A stretch of 64,000 nucleotides of DNA from Pasteurellaceae bacterium Pebbles2 (GCA_023101505.1 LVZA01000001.1:62001-126000); one strand, 5' to 3'; counted from the first letter of the stretch, positions 54,993-61,539 are shown. Translations and numbers: made by a program. Notes: generated by a model not told the origin, from the letters alone.

Positions 54993-55449
54993 TCTTAATG
55001 TTACTGGTCAGGCGAACTCAATATCTGCTAAAATGATAAACCAACAACCGATCAATCAAATGGATATCATTGTGAAAGATTACACATTCAGAATAAGTTC
55101 TCTTGAAGAAAAGGTTAATACAATAGAAACTGATGTCAGTACAATAAAATCAAATTATCTTACATTAGGTGCATTTTATCGCTCAGGACTTCTTGCTCTT
55201 ATCGTGCTAGTAGGTGGTGCTTGGGCATTATATTCTCATACAGATAATAAATATGAATCTCGATTTTCTAGTGTCGAACAAAAGTTTGCGACCATCGATC
55301 AAAGATTTGAAAAGATAGATGACCGCTTTCAATCAATTAATGAAAAAATTCACTCTATCGATATTCGCCTAACTAAAGTTGAAGAAAAAATAGATAATAT
55401 CGATGACAAATTAGATATTTTAATTCAACAAAAGCAAGCTAAGAACTAA
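54985..55449 (+). CDS. membrane-anchored coiled-coil protein in the rex position
   Basis: 154 residues. One membrane helix (about 62-82: LLALIVLVGGAWALY) separates an N-terminal domain with a short coiled coil from a long C-terminal coiled coil with heptads (RFSSVEQKFATIDQRFEKIDD and repeats of IDxRxxKVEEKIDNIDDK). I use the ATG at 54985, whose spacing to GGAG is 8 bases. It is translationally coupled to the zinc-ribbon gene. A sensor and effector pair for superinfection exclusion is plausible but unproven. Confidence 0.65.
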   Translation: MNNLNVTGQANSISAKMINQQPINQMDIIVKDYTFRISSLEEKVNTIETDVSTIKSNYLTLGAFYRSGLLALIVLVGGAWALYSHTDNKYESRFSSVEQKFATIDQRFEKIDDRFQSINEKIHSIDIRLTKVEEKIDNIDDKLDILIQQKQAKN

Positions 55450-55456
55450 AAAAACA

Positions 55457-55480
55457 AAACCGCCCTAGTGGCGGTTTATT
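55457..55480. terminator. bidirectional terminator between the cI operon and higA
   Basis: Perfect 8-base stem AAACCGCC / GGCGGTTT with a 5-base loop, A-run before and T-run after. The gene upstream and higA converge here. Confidence 0.9.
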
Positions 55481-55768
55481 TTACGCATAACTCTGCTTCA
55501 CTTCAAAACTCAAGTTCAACGCTTTCATCACTTTAAGCACGGTCGCAAAAGACGGATTGCCCTTACCTGACAAGGCTTTATACAACCCCTCACGAGTAAC
55601 CCCGGCATCTCTAGCGATTTGGCTCATATTACGAGCTTTTGCAATATCCCCTAACGCAGACAAAATCAACTCGACATTATCTTCTTGTAACACTTCATTT
55701 AAATAAAGCTGAATTTCTTCTTCATTTCTCAAATGAGAAGCCATATCAAAATCTTGTAATTCTACCAT
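55481..55768 (-). CDS. higA: HigA-like antitoxin (XRE)
   Basis: 95-residue helix-turn-helix antitoxin. The DNA-binding part is GDIAKARNMSQIARDAGVTREGLYKALSGKGNPSFATV, typical of the small HigA/HI1420-type addiction antidotes. The gene follows higB (toxin first) with a one-base gap, as usual for HigBA. It binds HigB and represses the operon. Confidence 0.88.
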   Translation of the reverse strand: MVELQDFDMASHLRNEEEIQLYLNEVLQEDNVELILSALGDIAKARNMSQIARDAGVTREGLYKALSGKGNPSFATVLKVMKALNLSFEVKQSYA

Positions 55769-55769
55769 C

Positions 55770-56066
55770 TTACACCCCCAACTCTTTTGCTAATACTTTT
55801 GCTTGTTTAATATCGTCGTCTTGCGTTGATTTATCGCCGCCACACAATAATATAACAATAATACCATTTTGATTTTTCAAATAAATACGATACCCCTTGC
55901 CCTCAGTTATTCGTAATTCGGAAATGCCACTCCCAACAGGTTTTACATCGCCAAAATTACCAAATTGCAAGCGTTTAATTCTCGCTTGAATTTTAGATCT
56001 TGCCCTTAGATCTCTTAAACCATCTAACCAACGGCTAAACACGGTTGTAGATTTTATCTGAACCAT
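55770..56066 (-). CDS. higB: HigB-like toxin (RelE/ParE superfamily)
   Basis: 98-residue toxin of the phage-derived Gp49/HigB type: TTVFSRWLDGLRDLRARSKIQARIKRLQFGNFGDVKPVGSGISELRI, then YRIYLKN and the conserved LLCGGDKSTQDDDIKQA. It is a ribosome-dependent or free mRNA interferase by family. A strong GGGGGATA site precedes the ATG. It lies between the rex-position module and the pL region and is read towards higA. Confidence 0.9.
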   Translation of the reverse strand: MVQIKSTTVFSRWLDGLRDLRARSKIQARIKRLQFGNFGDVKPVGSGISELRITEGKGYRIYLKNQNGIIVILLCGGDKSTQDDDIKQAKVLAKELGV

Positions 56067-56229
56067 TATATCCCCCTTTATGAATATAATATAACAACTT
56101 CCTTTTAAAATGTGAATTATATTTTACATATCACTTAATAATTATATCCACTCCCGCATCAACTCGCTCAAATTTTCAGCAATCAAACACTTTTCTTAAA
56201 AATTTATTTCCTTAAAAATCAACCAAATA

Positions 56230-56302
56230 ATCACTTTAAGTGATTTTCATCATAAATTTATCACACTTTGTTATTGACTATGAAATCACATTAAGTGATA
56301 AT
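56230..56302 (+). promoter_or_regulatory. pL promoter with oL operators
   Basis: TTGACT (56274-56279) and GATAAT (56297-56302) are 17 bases apart. Operators in ATCAC-N5-GTGAT form: ATCACTTTAAGTGAT (56230-56244), ATCACACTTTGTTAT (56260-56274, one change) and ATCACATTAAGTGAT (56285-56299), the last covering the -10. Same form as at oR. Confidence 0.8.
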
Positions 56303-56331
56303 AAACCCATCAAAACGAACAACAGTTCAAA

Positions 56332-56342
56332 GCTCTTTAACA
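56332..56342 (+). promoter_or_regulatory. boxA-like antitermination element
   Basis: GCTCTTTAACA, a full match to the boxA core used at rRNA leaders and phage nut sites, lies about 25 bases downstream of the expected pL start. Confidence 0.75.
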
Positions 56343-56650
56343 ATTAAATAAAAAAACACACAGCCTGCCTAATGGTGAGATGGCATCAACAAACTTAGTG
56401 AAAGCCTAAGTTCAGGCGGTGTGGCAACAGGCGGAAATAAGAAACGAAAGGCAGTTGTCAGGACACTTAAACGCCGTTGCAAAATAACAATCCCTAGCCT
56501 ATTGGGTTAAATAGGCATTATTCAAAACCGCATTCCCCATTGAGCGTTTTAAGCTACTACTTTTTCACTCAACGAGTGCGGTTTTCAATGATAAAAGCAC
56601 TTCGCAGAAAGTGGGTAATCGCTGCAATAATGGCATAGATGATCCGTTAG

Positions 56651-56674
56651 CCCCACGTTTGTGGGGATTTTTTT
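56651..56674 (+). terminator. tL1-like terminator at the end of the pL leader
   Basis: Perfect CCCCAC / GTGGGG stem with a GTTT loop and ATTTTTTT after it on the plus strand. Early plus-strand genes lie beyond, so pL transcripts must pass it. Confidence 0.9.
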
Positions 56675-57353
56675 AAGGCTTATTTGAGATCATCGCAGGT
56701 AATGTAAACGCATATTGCAAAAACAACTGCGTAAATAACCGCAGTTTATCTAGCTCATCAGCTGAAATTTCATTATGAGTTGCCTCATTTCCTAGCGAAC
56801 GAATGGTATGAGCAAAATCGCCCATTGACTTAACCAAAACCTGAGTTTTCACTAAATGGTTAATTCGCCTATTTAGGTTTTTATCCGAATTATCATCAAG
56901 ATACTTTAATGCTTGTTCAAGTGCTGAGCGATATGCAGTGCCAGCAAACTCAACTAAATTTTCATCGTGTTTTGTCTGAAAATAAATTTTTTCACCAGCT
57001 AAAAATTTCCTTTCGACATCAACTGGTAAATATTGCGGTGCAACAGAGATTGGCGGTTCAGGAAACCAAGCAAGTTTTTTATCAAAAACATCATCAAAAA
57101 AGTGAACGAGTTTATCATTCACCGCAGCAATTAAGCCATTCGCAGATGGCATACCATTAATGTAGTCATCGCTGTTGTTTAATATATACATCGCCGTAAT
57201 TCCACTAAAACAGTGATTACAAGTAGCAAACACATTATGAACAGTTTGCCCACGATATTTCCCAGTATCAGCGACATTGCTCGCAATATGACGAATAGTA
57301 AATGCAACATCTTTCTTAGCACAATACGGACAATCATAACCAAAGGTAATCAT
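56673..57353 (-). CDS. DUF4145-type protein on the opposite strand of the pL operon
   Basis: 226 residues from ATG 57353 (MITFGYDCPYCAKK). A zinc site CPYC near residue 8 and CNHC near 53 is followed by a helical DUF4145-like C-terminal half (about 130-220: YRSALEQALKYL, SLGNEATHNEISADELDKL). DUF4145 domains occur in restriction and other defence proteins, but the function is not known. Its ATG is one base from the ATG of the next, divergent gene. It is antisense to pL readthrough transcripts. Defence or exclusion would be a reasonable hypothesis. Confidence 0.75.
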   Translation of the reverse strand: MITFGYDCPYCAKKDVAFTIRHIASNVADTGKYRGQTVHNVFATCNHCFSGITAMYILNNSDDYINGMPSANGLIAAVNDKLVHFFDDVFDKKLAWFPEPPISVAPQYLPVDVERKFLAGEKIYFQTKHDENLVEFAGTAYRSALEQALKYLDDNSDKNLNRRINHLVKTQVLVKSMGDFAHTIRSLGNEATHNEISADELDKLRLFTQLFLQYAFTLPAMISNKP

Positions 57354-57354
57354 T

Positions 57355-57555
57355 ATGGAACTCCCAATATATACAAAACTTATCGAAGATAATATCAGCG
57401 AAAACAACGCAATGTCATTACTTTTCGATATTTACCAAGTCATTTCTTCAGAAGAAGAAAAAGATACATTTGTTTTAGCTCTTATAGGTCAAGCAGTTAC
57501 AACACACCAACTACTAAAACACGAATGTAAAAATAATCCGTTAAAAACCACTTAA
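57355..57555 (+). CDS. small hypothetical early protein
   Basis: 66-residue acidic protein, first plus-strand gene after the pL terminator. The helical pattern LFDIYQVISSEEEKDTFVLALI has no recognised domain. There is no space for its own promoter outside the opposite gene, so it should be transcribed from pL or from within that gene. Function unknown. Confidence 0.55.
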   Translation: MELPIYTKLIEDNISENNAMSLLFDIYQVISSEEEKDTFVLALIGQAVTTHQLLKHECKNNPLKTT

Positions 57556-57587
57556 TTTAAGAAAAATCAAATACAAGGAAACCCAAA

Positions 57588-57875
57588 ATGAAACTCATCA
57601 AAACCTACTTAACAAGCCTTTTGGCAGGACTTCTTGTTGCTGTTCTGTTCATCATCACCCTAACAATTTTCGGTTGCCTACGCCCTGCTATGGCGGTAGA
57701 ACAGCCTAACTTAATAGAACAATGCGCCAACGAGGGCGGTGTATGGAACAGTCATTATAACGCCTGTCTCGACCCACCGATAACCGCAGAACAACAACTC
57801 GAAGCGGAACGGTATATAGCCATCAAACAATTTGAAATGAGAGAAAAATATGGCGAAGAAAAAATCCACCGATAA
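57588..57875 (+). CDS. small exported or membrane-anchored early protein
   Basis: 95 residues. A hydrophobic segment (about 8-35) with an AMA ending fits either a signal peptide with cleavage near residue 36 or a membrane anchor. The mature part contains two cysteines (QCANEGG and YNACLDPP) that could form a disulfide, then a charged helical end. AAGGAAA precedes the ATG. Function unknown; small periplasmic phage proteins of this form occur in several Pasteurellaceae prophages. Confidence 0.65.
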   Translation: MKLIKTYLTSLLAGLLVAVLFIITLTIFGCLRPAMAVEQPNLIEQCANEGGVWNSHYNACLDPPITAEQQLEAERYIAIKQFEMREKYGEEKIHR

Positions 57876-58074
57876 TTACAAAATTATTGATTTAACCGCA
57901 CAAGGCAGGGGTTTTCATTTGTACTTAGGCGAAGGCTTTCTCGGCAACTTTGCTTGCGAAGAATTGGCACATACAAAACAACGCAGCCACCAGCGAGAGC
58001 GCAACGGAATTGCTGAAATGCCTGTTCAACCATCTAGGGCGTATGGCGTATCACTAAGGAGTAAAGCAAAATGA
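57850..58074 (+). CDS. small hypothetical early protein
   Basis: 74-residue basic protein (KKKST start, then LTAQGRGFHLYLGEGFLGNF) overlapping the previous gene by 26 bases and the next by 4 (ATGA). The overlaps suggest coupled translation in the early operon. No domain is recognised. Confidence 0.55.
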   Translation: MAKKKSTDNYKIIDLTAQGRGFHLYLGEGFLGNFACEELAHTKQRSHQRERNGIAEMPVQPSRAYGVSLRSKAK

Positions 58075-58244
58075 GAAGAAAACCGACATTTTTATCACCG
58101 CACTTTTTCGATAGTCCTGATGATTATGAAGCACAATTCGCAAGTAGCGAAGACCACGAAAAAGAACCTGATGACGACTTCGACCCTATCGAATGTGATC
58201 GGGATTGTGATTGCTGGCAATCAAATTTTTATGGAAGGGGCTAA
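58071..58244 (+). CDS. 57-residue acidic early protein
   Basis: The ATG at 58071 overlaps the previous stop (ATGA). It starts MRRKPTFLSPHFFDS and is very acidic afterwards, ending with a cysteine cluster ECDRDCDCW that could bind metal. An uptake core encodes the SPHFF segment. The 58 codons are open and in the operon pattern of overlapping small genes. Function unknown. Confidence 0.6.
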   Translation: MRRKPTFLSPHFFDSPDDYEAQFASSEDHEKEPDDDFDPIECDRDCDCWQSNFYGRG

Positions 58245-58246
58245 TT

Positions 58247-58474
58247 ATGAAAATTACTTTACCACCAAATCCTACACCCAAAGGTATTATTGAATTGATG
58301 TACTTAAGATCTGTCATCGTTAAAAATGTTGAACGTGTAGTAAATCGAAAAATTATTGATGAGATGTACAAAGTTCAAACCGAATTTGAACATCACTCTT
58401 ATTTCAGCATCAGATGGGCTTTGTATGTCTATATTACCGCCATCAAAAACTTTCTTTCTAAGGTGAAAAAATGA
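58247..58474 (+). CDS. small hypothetical early protein
   Basis: 75 residues from ATG 58247 (MKITLPPNPTPK), preceded by a GGAAGGGG site; an upstream in-frame start would run through the previous gene. It is basic and helical with a weak hydrophobic segment near the C terminus (YVYITAIKNFL). It ends in an ATGA overlap with the Gp157-like gene. Function unknown. Confidence 0.6.
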   Translation: MKITLPPNPTPKGIIELMYLRSVIVKNVERVVNRKIIDEMYKVQTEFEHHSYFSIRWALYVYITAIKNFLSKVKK

Positions 58475-58983
58475 AACTGTACGAAATTAGCGAACGTTAT
58501 CAAAATATAATGGATTTAGTCAATAATCCCGAACTTGCCGACAACACCGACATTCAAACGCAATTAGAGCAAACACTAAACGGCATTGAAGATGAGTTCG
58601 ACAGCAAAGTACAACAAACCGTCTTTGTGTTGAAAAATATCGAAAGTGAAATTGAGCCAATAGATGCGGAAATTAAACGCTTACAGGCAATGAAAAAAGC
58701 ACGCCAAAACAGCGTAGAGCGCATTAAAGATTACTTAAAACATCATCTTCACGCCACCAATATTAAGGCAGTAAACTGTGGTGTATTTAACGTATCTTAC
58801 CGAGAAATGAAGCAAAGTGCGGTTGAAATTGACGACGTTTTATTCTCTGCCAATAACCTAGATGAAAGTTTAGTCAATGTGAAAATCACCCCAAACAAAA
58901 CCGCTATTAAGCAAGCCTTAAAAGACGGCGTAGAAGTGATAGGTGCAAAACTGGTAGATAGCCAAGTGTTGACGATTAGATAG
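58471..58983 (+). CDS. Gp157-family protein
   Basis: 170 residues of the siphovirus Gp157 family, found next to recombination genes in many temperate phages; a streptococcal member was linked to phage resistance. Coiled-coil middle (ESEIEPIDAEIKRLQAMKKARQNSVERIKDYL) and a C-terminal VSYREMKQSAVEID, LVNVKITPNKTAIKQALKDGVEVIGAKLV segment are typical. It is followed by ERF and SSB, which suggests a role in recombination. Confidence 0.87.
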   Translation: MKLYEISERYQNIMDLVNNPELADNTDIQTQLEQTLNGIEDEFDSKVQQTVFVLKNIESEIEPIDAEIKRLQAMKKARQNSVERIKDYLKHHLHATNIKAVNCGVFNVSYREMKQSAVEIDDVLFSANNLDESLVNVKITPNKTAIKQALKDGVEVIGAKLVDSQVLTIR

Positions 58984-58991
58984 GGGAAAAT

Positions 58992-59624
58992 ATGAGTATT
59001 TACCAAAAACTCGCCGAAGCACGAGTAAAACTGCAAGAAAAAGGGCTTGCCCAAAGCGGATACAATAAATTTTCAGGTTATAAATATTTTGAATTAAAAG
59101 ATTTCTTACCTGAAGCAAACCGCATTTTCAACGAACTGAAAATATGCGGCGTGGTTAGTTTTACCAAAGAGTTTGCTACGCTCACGATTTACGACAGTGA
59201 AAGCGATGGCAAAATAGAATTTACATCACCAATGGCAGATGCCAACCTGAAAGGTTGCCACGACATTCAAAATCTAGGGGCGGTCGAAACCTACCAACGC
59301 CGTTATTTATACGTTACTGCGCTGGAGATTTCCGAGTGTGATGTGCTTGATGAAAACACAGGTAATCCCGAAAGAACCCCAAAGCCACAACCCAACAACG
59401 TATCACAAGCAAAATCCGTGAAATCGCCCCCGAACTCGACGAGTTCTACACCGCCTAAAACCACGTGGGAAAAGCTACAAGATGGGCTGAAAGCCTGTAA
59501 AGATAGAGCGGAGCTTGAAGCGTTATACGCCAAACAAATGCCGTATTTAGAAGAAAAATACCGAGAATTAATCGACCCATACAACACTTGTTATGATGAA
59601 ATTTTATTTAATTTAACCCATTAA
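58992..59624 (+). CDS. ERF-family single-strand annealing recombinase
   Basis: 210 residues. The ERF domain occupies about 1-125: KLAEARVKLQEKGLAQSGYNKFSGYKYFELKDFLPEANRIF, then GAVETYQRRYLYVTALEISE. ERF proteins promote annealing during phage genome circularisation. A proline- and serine-rich linker (about 135-160) precedes a helical C terminus. SSB follows 10 bases later, as is common. Confidence 0.9.
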   Translation: MSIYQKLAEARVKLQEKGLAQSGYNKFSGYKYFELKDFLPEANRIFNELKICGVVSFTKEFATLTIYDSESDGKIEFTSPMADANLKGCHDIQNLGAVETYQRRYLYVTALEISECDVLDENTGNPERTPKPQPNNVSQAKSVKSPPNSTSSTPPKTTWEKLQDGLKACKDRAELEALYAKQMPYLEEKYRELIDPYNTCYDEILFNLTH

Positions 59625-59634
59625 GGATTGAAAA

Positions 59635-60099
59635 ATGTCAGGAATAAATGAAGTGACTATATTAGGTCGTCTTGGTAACGACCCCGAAATACGCACAATG
59701 CCGAATGGCGACCCTGTCGTAAAAATCAGTGTTGCCACATCGGAAGAATGGACAGACAAACAGTCAGGCGAGAAAAAGCAAATCACCGAATGGCACACCA
59801 TTATTGCCTTTCGCAAGCTGGCTGAAATTATGGGGCAATACCTGAAAAAAGGCTCACAGGTTTTCATCAAAGGCAAGCTCCGCACCCGTAAATGGCAAGA
59901 CCAAAACGGCACAGACCGTTGGACGACCGAAATCATCGCCGATAAGCTCGAAATGCTCGGCAGTTCACAAAACAGCAACAACTGGGCGACTGAAACCGAA
60001 GGCAAGCCGAAACAATCACCACAGAGAAAAGAATGGGACGGCTACGCCGACAACGAACGACCGCAACCGAATGAATTTGATGATGATATTCCGTTTTAG
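59635..60099 (+). CDS. single-stranded DNA-binding protein
   Basis: 154 residues. An OB-fold (about 1-110: [37 protein letters not shown]) is followed by an acidic tail ending DDDIPF, the interaction tip. It is a phage copy of Ssb, placed beside ERF to support replication and annealing. The gene ends the first early group. Confidence 0.95.
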   Translation: MSGINEVTILGRLGNDPEIRTMPNGDPVVKISVATSEEWTDKQSGEKKQITEWHTIIAFRKLAEIMGQYLKKGSQVFIKGKLRTRKWQDQNGTDRWTTEIIADKLEMLGSSQNSNNWATETEGKPKQSPQRKEWDGYADNERPQPNEFDDDIPF

Positions 60100-60134
60100 G
60101 GGGTATACCTATTTATTTAAACAGGTAAAGGGGA

Positions 60135-60320
60135 TTACTCCTCTTTCTGTTGTTTAAACAATTCCACGGATTGCATAATCAGCTGATTTTGCGGAATATC
60201 ATATTGCTTACTTAATTGTTCAAGCTCAGCAATAAAAGTGATAGGTAACTTAAAGCTTTTGGTTTTAACACCACGTCTTTCATCGCTTAGGGCTTTTAAT
60301 TGATTGGTTGACAATTTCAT
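60135..60320 (-). CDS. small ribbon-helix-helix-like protein
   Basis: 61 residues. The segment SFKLPITFIAELEQLSKQYDIPQNQLIMQSVELFK has the beta-strand, helix, helix pattern of Arc/CopG repressors. A GGAAG site precedes the ATG. It is read against the pL operon and lies directly downstream of the Ibs-like toxin on the same strand, 68 bases apart, so both may share an mRNA. Its start overlaps the plus-strand promoter of the putative antitoxin RNA. Confidence 0.65.
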   Translation of the reverse strand: MKLSTNQLKALSDERRGVKTKSFKLPITFIAELEQLSKQYDIPQNQLIMQSVELFKQQKEE

Positions 60321-60336
60321 TACAAACTTCCATAAT
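60308..60336 (+). promoter_or_regulatory. promoter of the Sib-like antisense RNA
   Basis: TTGACA (60308-60313) and CATAAT (60331-60336), 17 bases apart on the plus strand; expected start near 60343, firing across the Ibs-like frame on the opposite strand. Confidence 0.75.
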
Positions 60337-60342
60337 AAGACC

Positions 60343-60480
60343 GATTGAAGAACTGGGAGCTTTCACCCCCAGTAAGTTAAACATCAAATTAGTAGGCTGG
60401 GGAGCTAATCACTAATAAGATGATAACTAGGATAATGTATTTAAACATTTAGCTATCCTTCTTCGATTATGTAAGGATTA
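60343..60480 (+). ncRNA. Sib-like antisense antitoxin RNA (end uncertain)
   Basis: From the promoter above, RNA would begin with a hairpin ACTGGG/CCCAGT (about 60351-60372) and run across the full complement of the Ibs-like gene (60389-60448) and its ribosome site. This is the layout of Sib RNAs. The 3' end is uncertain; a small hairpin GTAAGG/CCTTAC lies at 60471-60488, and a strong terminator at 60566. Confidence 0.6.
60389..60448 (-). CDS. Ibs-like type I toxin peptide
   Basis: A 19-codon frame encodes MFKYIILVIILLVISSPAY, nearly all hydrophobic, with the same length and pattern as E. coli Ibs toxins, which start MMK/R and end in ISFPAY-like residues. Ibs peptides insert in the inner membrane and depolarise it when not repressed. 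An AGGA ribosome site lies 7-8 bases before the ATG. A minus-strand promoter and a 5' hairpin lie upstream, and a plus-strand promoter gives antisense RNA. The homology is judged by eye. Confidence 0.75.
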   Translation of the reverse strand: MFKYIILVIILLVISSPAY

Positions 60481-60523
60481 AGCCTTACACTCACTTTCAA
60501 GCTCAACTCTTGAAAGTGAAATT

Positions 60524-60552
60524 ATTATAATTCGGTTTACCGAATAAAACAA
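60524..60552 (-). promoter_or_regulatory. promoter of the Ibs-like toxin mRNA
   Basis: On the minus strand TTGTTT (60547-60552) and a perfect TATAAT (60524-60529) are 17 bases apart. The mRNA would start near 60517, in an 11-base hairpin TCACTTTCAAG/CTTGAAAGTGA (60491-60519). Confidence 0.8.
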
Positions 60553-60565
60553 GTATTTATACAGA

Positions 60566-60598
60566 AAGCCTATGATTTTTTCGTAGGCTTTTTTATTT
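60566..60598 (+). terminator. strong terminator after the type I toxin locus
   Basis: AAGCCTA / TAGGCTT stem with an 11-base loop and TTTTTTATTT after it on the plus strand. It can end the antisense RNA and readthrough from SSB. Confidence 0.85.
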
Positions 60599-60625
60599 GA
60601 CAAATCGCCCACACGCCGAATTAAT

Positions 60626-60670
60626 TTGACATTACACAAAGTAATAAATAAACTTATCACATAGCGTGAA
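60626..60670 (+). promoter_or_regulatory. operator-like site at a second early promoter
   Basis: TTGACA (60626-60631) and TAAACT (60649-60654), 17 bases apart, are followed by ATCACATAGCGTGAA (60656-60670), one change from ATCAC-N5-GTGAT, overlapping the expected start. It would drive the next small membrane genes and the PemK-like toxin. Confidence 0.55.
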
Positions 60671-60698
60671 CAATGGGTTCAAATTAAGGAAATGATTA

Positions 60699-60938
60699 AT
60701 GAGCTTAATTAACTTATTCAAGCGACCTATAGAGAAAGAAACGCTAGATGATTGGGCGAAAATCGCTAGCGACATTGCCAAAGTGGCATTGCTGGCTATT
60801 CCCGTCGTATTATACGGCAAAGACCCAATTTATTTAAAAACGATTAACTCCGCTCTGCTTATGACAGGTGCTTATTTTGCCTTACAAAGCGGACGGATTA
60901 TTAGACGATACAAAGCAAAGCAGGAGGAAACACAATGA
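60699..60938 (+). CDS. small membrane-associated protein
   Basis: 79 residues with two weakly hydrophobic stretches (about 24-42 and 48-62) and a basic C terminus. An AAGGAAA site precedes the ATG. Its stop overlaps the next ATG (ATGA). Function unknown; a membrane anchor or antiholin-like role is speculative. Confidence 0.6.
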   Translation: MSLINLFKRPIEKETLDDWAKIASDIAKVALLAIPVVLYGKDPIYLKTINSALLMTGAYFALQSGRIIRRYKAKQEETQ

Positions 60939-61012
60939 CCTACGGACTGTTAATTTTTGCCCTTGTAATGATGGGGATTGCATTTGCATTAAGCCGTCTA
61001 CTTAAAATCTAA
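60935..61012 (+). CDS. 25-residue single-span membrane peptide
   Basis: The ATG at 60935 overlaps the previous stop, with a GGAGGA ribosome site 7 bases upstream. It encodes MTYGLLIFALVMMGIAFALS and 5 more residues, a single hydrophobic span with a basic end. The strong ribosome site and ATGA coupling argue that it is real. It precedes a PemK-like gene by 15 bases. Confidence 0.65.
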   Translation: MTYGLLIFALVMMGIAFALSRLLKI

Positions 61013-61027
61013 CACCAAGGAAACCTA

Positions 61028-61408
61028 ATGCCATTAAAATATCAGCCAAAAGAAAAATCCGTTTTAATGTGTGATTTTGCTGGTTTTAATGCACCTGAAA
61101 TGGTTAAAGTTCGTCCTGTTATCATTATTGCTAAACACAAGAAAAATCGTGAATTAGTAACCATTGTTCCACTAAGCACTACACAACCCGAACCCCTTGA
61201 ACCGTACCACTACCCTATGCCGTCTAATCCATTGCCCGATAAAGCCAATATTCAATGCTGGGCAAAATGCGATATGATTTACACTGTATCAATAGCAAGA
61301 TTAGATCGCTATAAACTGGCGAAACGTGAGTATATTGTGCCAACGGTTAATGAACACGATTTTGAACAAATCAAAAAAGCCGTTGCAAAAGCATTAAGAT
61401 TAAGTTAA
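61028..61408 (+). CDS. PemK/MazF-like toxin, no antitoxin gene beside it
   Basis: 126 residues with the PemK/MazF fold motifs: VLMCDFAGFNAPEMVKVRPVIII at the N terminus (the KxRPV signature) and VTIVPLSTT followed by CWAKCDMIYTVSIARLDRY. MazF-type proteins cut single-stranded RNA. No antitoxin-like gene is adjacent; the upstream neighbours are membrane peptides. It may be a solitary toxin, or a protein with an altered function such as a regulator. Confidence 0.85.
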   Translation: MPLKYQPKEKSVLMCDFAGFNAPEMVKVRPVIIIAKHKKNRELVTIVPLSTTQPEPLEPYHYPMPSNPLPDKANIQCWAKCDMIYTVSIARLDRYKLAKREYIVPTVNEHDFEQIKKAVAKALRLS

Positions 61409-61503
61409 ATTAACACTGAACCCGAAAGGGGCTTGTAAAACCAATCTGAAAAATGGTTGGTCGATTAAACAAGGGCGATAACAAGCTGGTTTAATCGTGA
61501 AGT

Positions 61504-61530
61504 GGGGAGCTAATCGCTCCCCTTTGTTTT
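61504..61530 (+). terminator. terminator after the PemK-like gene
   Basis: GGGGAGC / GCTCCCC stem with a 5-base loop and TTTGTTTT after it. A further 9-base stem CGATTAAAC/GTTTAATCG (61462-61497) lies just upstream. Confidence 0.9.
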
Positions 61531-61539
61531 ATCTAACAT

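Larger units (their letters stand above)
56310..56674 (+). ncRNA. structured pL leader RNA without a coding gene
   Basis: About 365 bases after pL hold no supported gene. They contain a boxA-like element at 56332-56342; an outer stem CACAC-AG-CCTG with CAGG-CG-GTGTG (56357-56423) enclosing AACTTAG/CTAAGTT (56392-56412); GCCTATT/AATAGGC (56497-56516); AAAACCGCA/TGCGGTTTT (56524-56585); and a terminator at the end. This looks like an antitermination or regulatory leader. Confidence 0.65.

Noticed and set aside
56310-57900. Antitermination N gene after pL
   Set aside because: No arginine-rich N-like frame was found in the leader or among the first early genes.
58797-59118. Minus-strand frames opposite Gp157 and ERF genes
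   Set aside because: Shadows of the recognised genes with no start signals.
60478-60660. Minus-strand 60-codon open frame
   Set aside because: It runs through the Ibs-like promoter, hairpins and a strong terminator, and has low-complexity hydrophobic content; the regulatory elements explain the stretch better.
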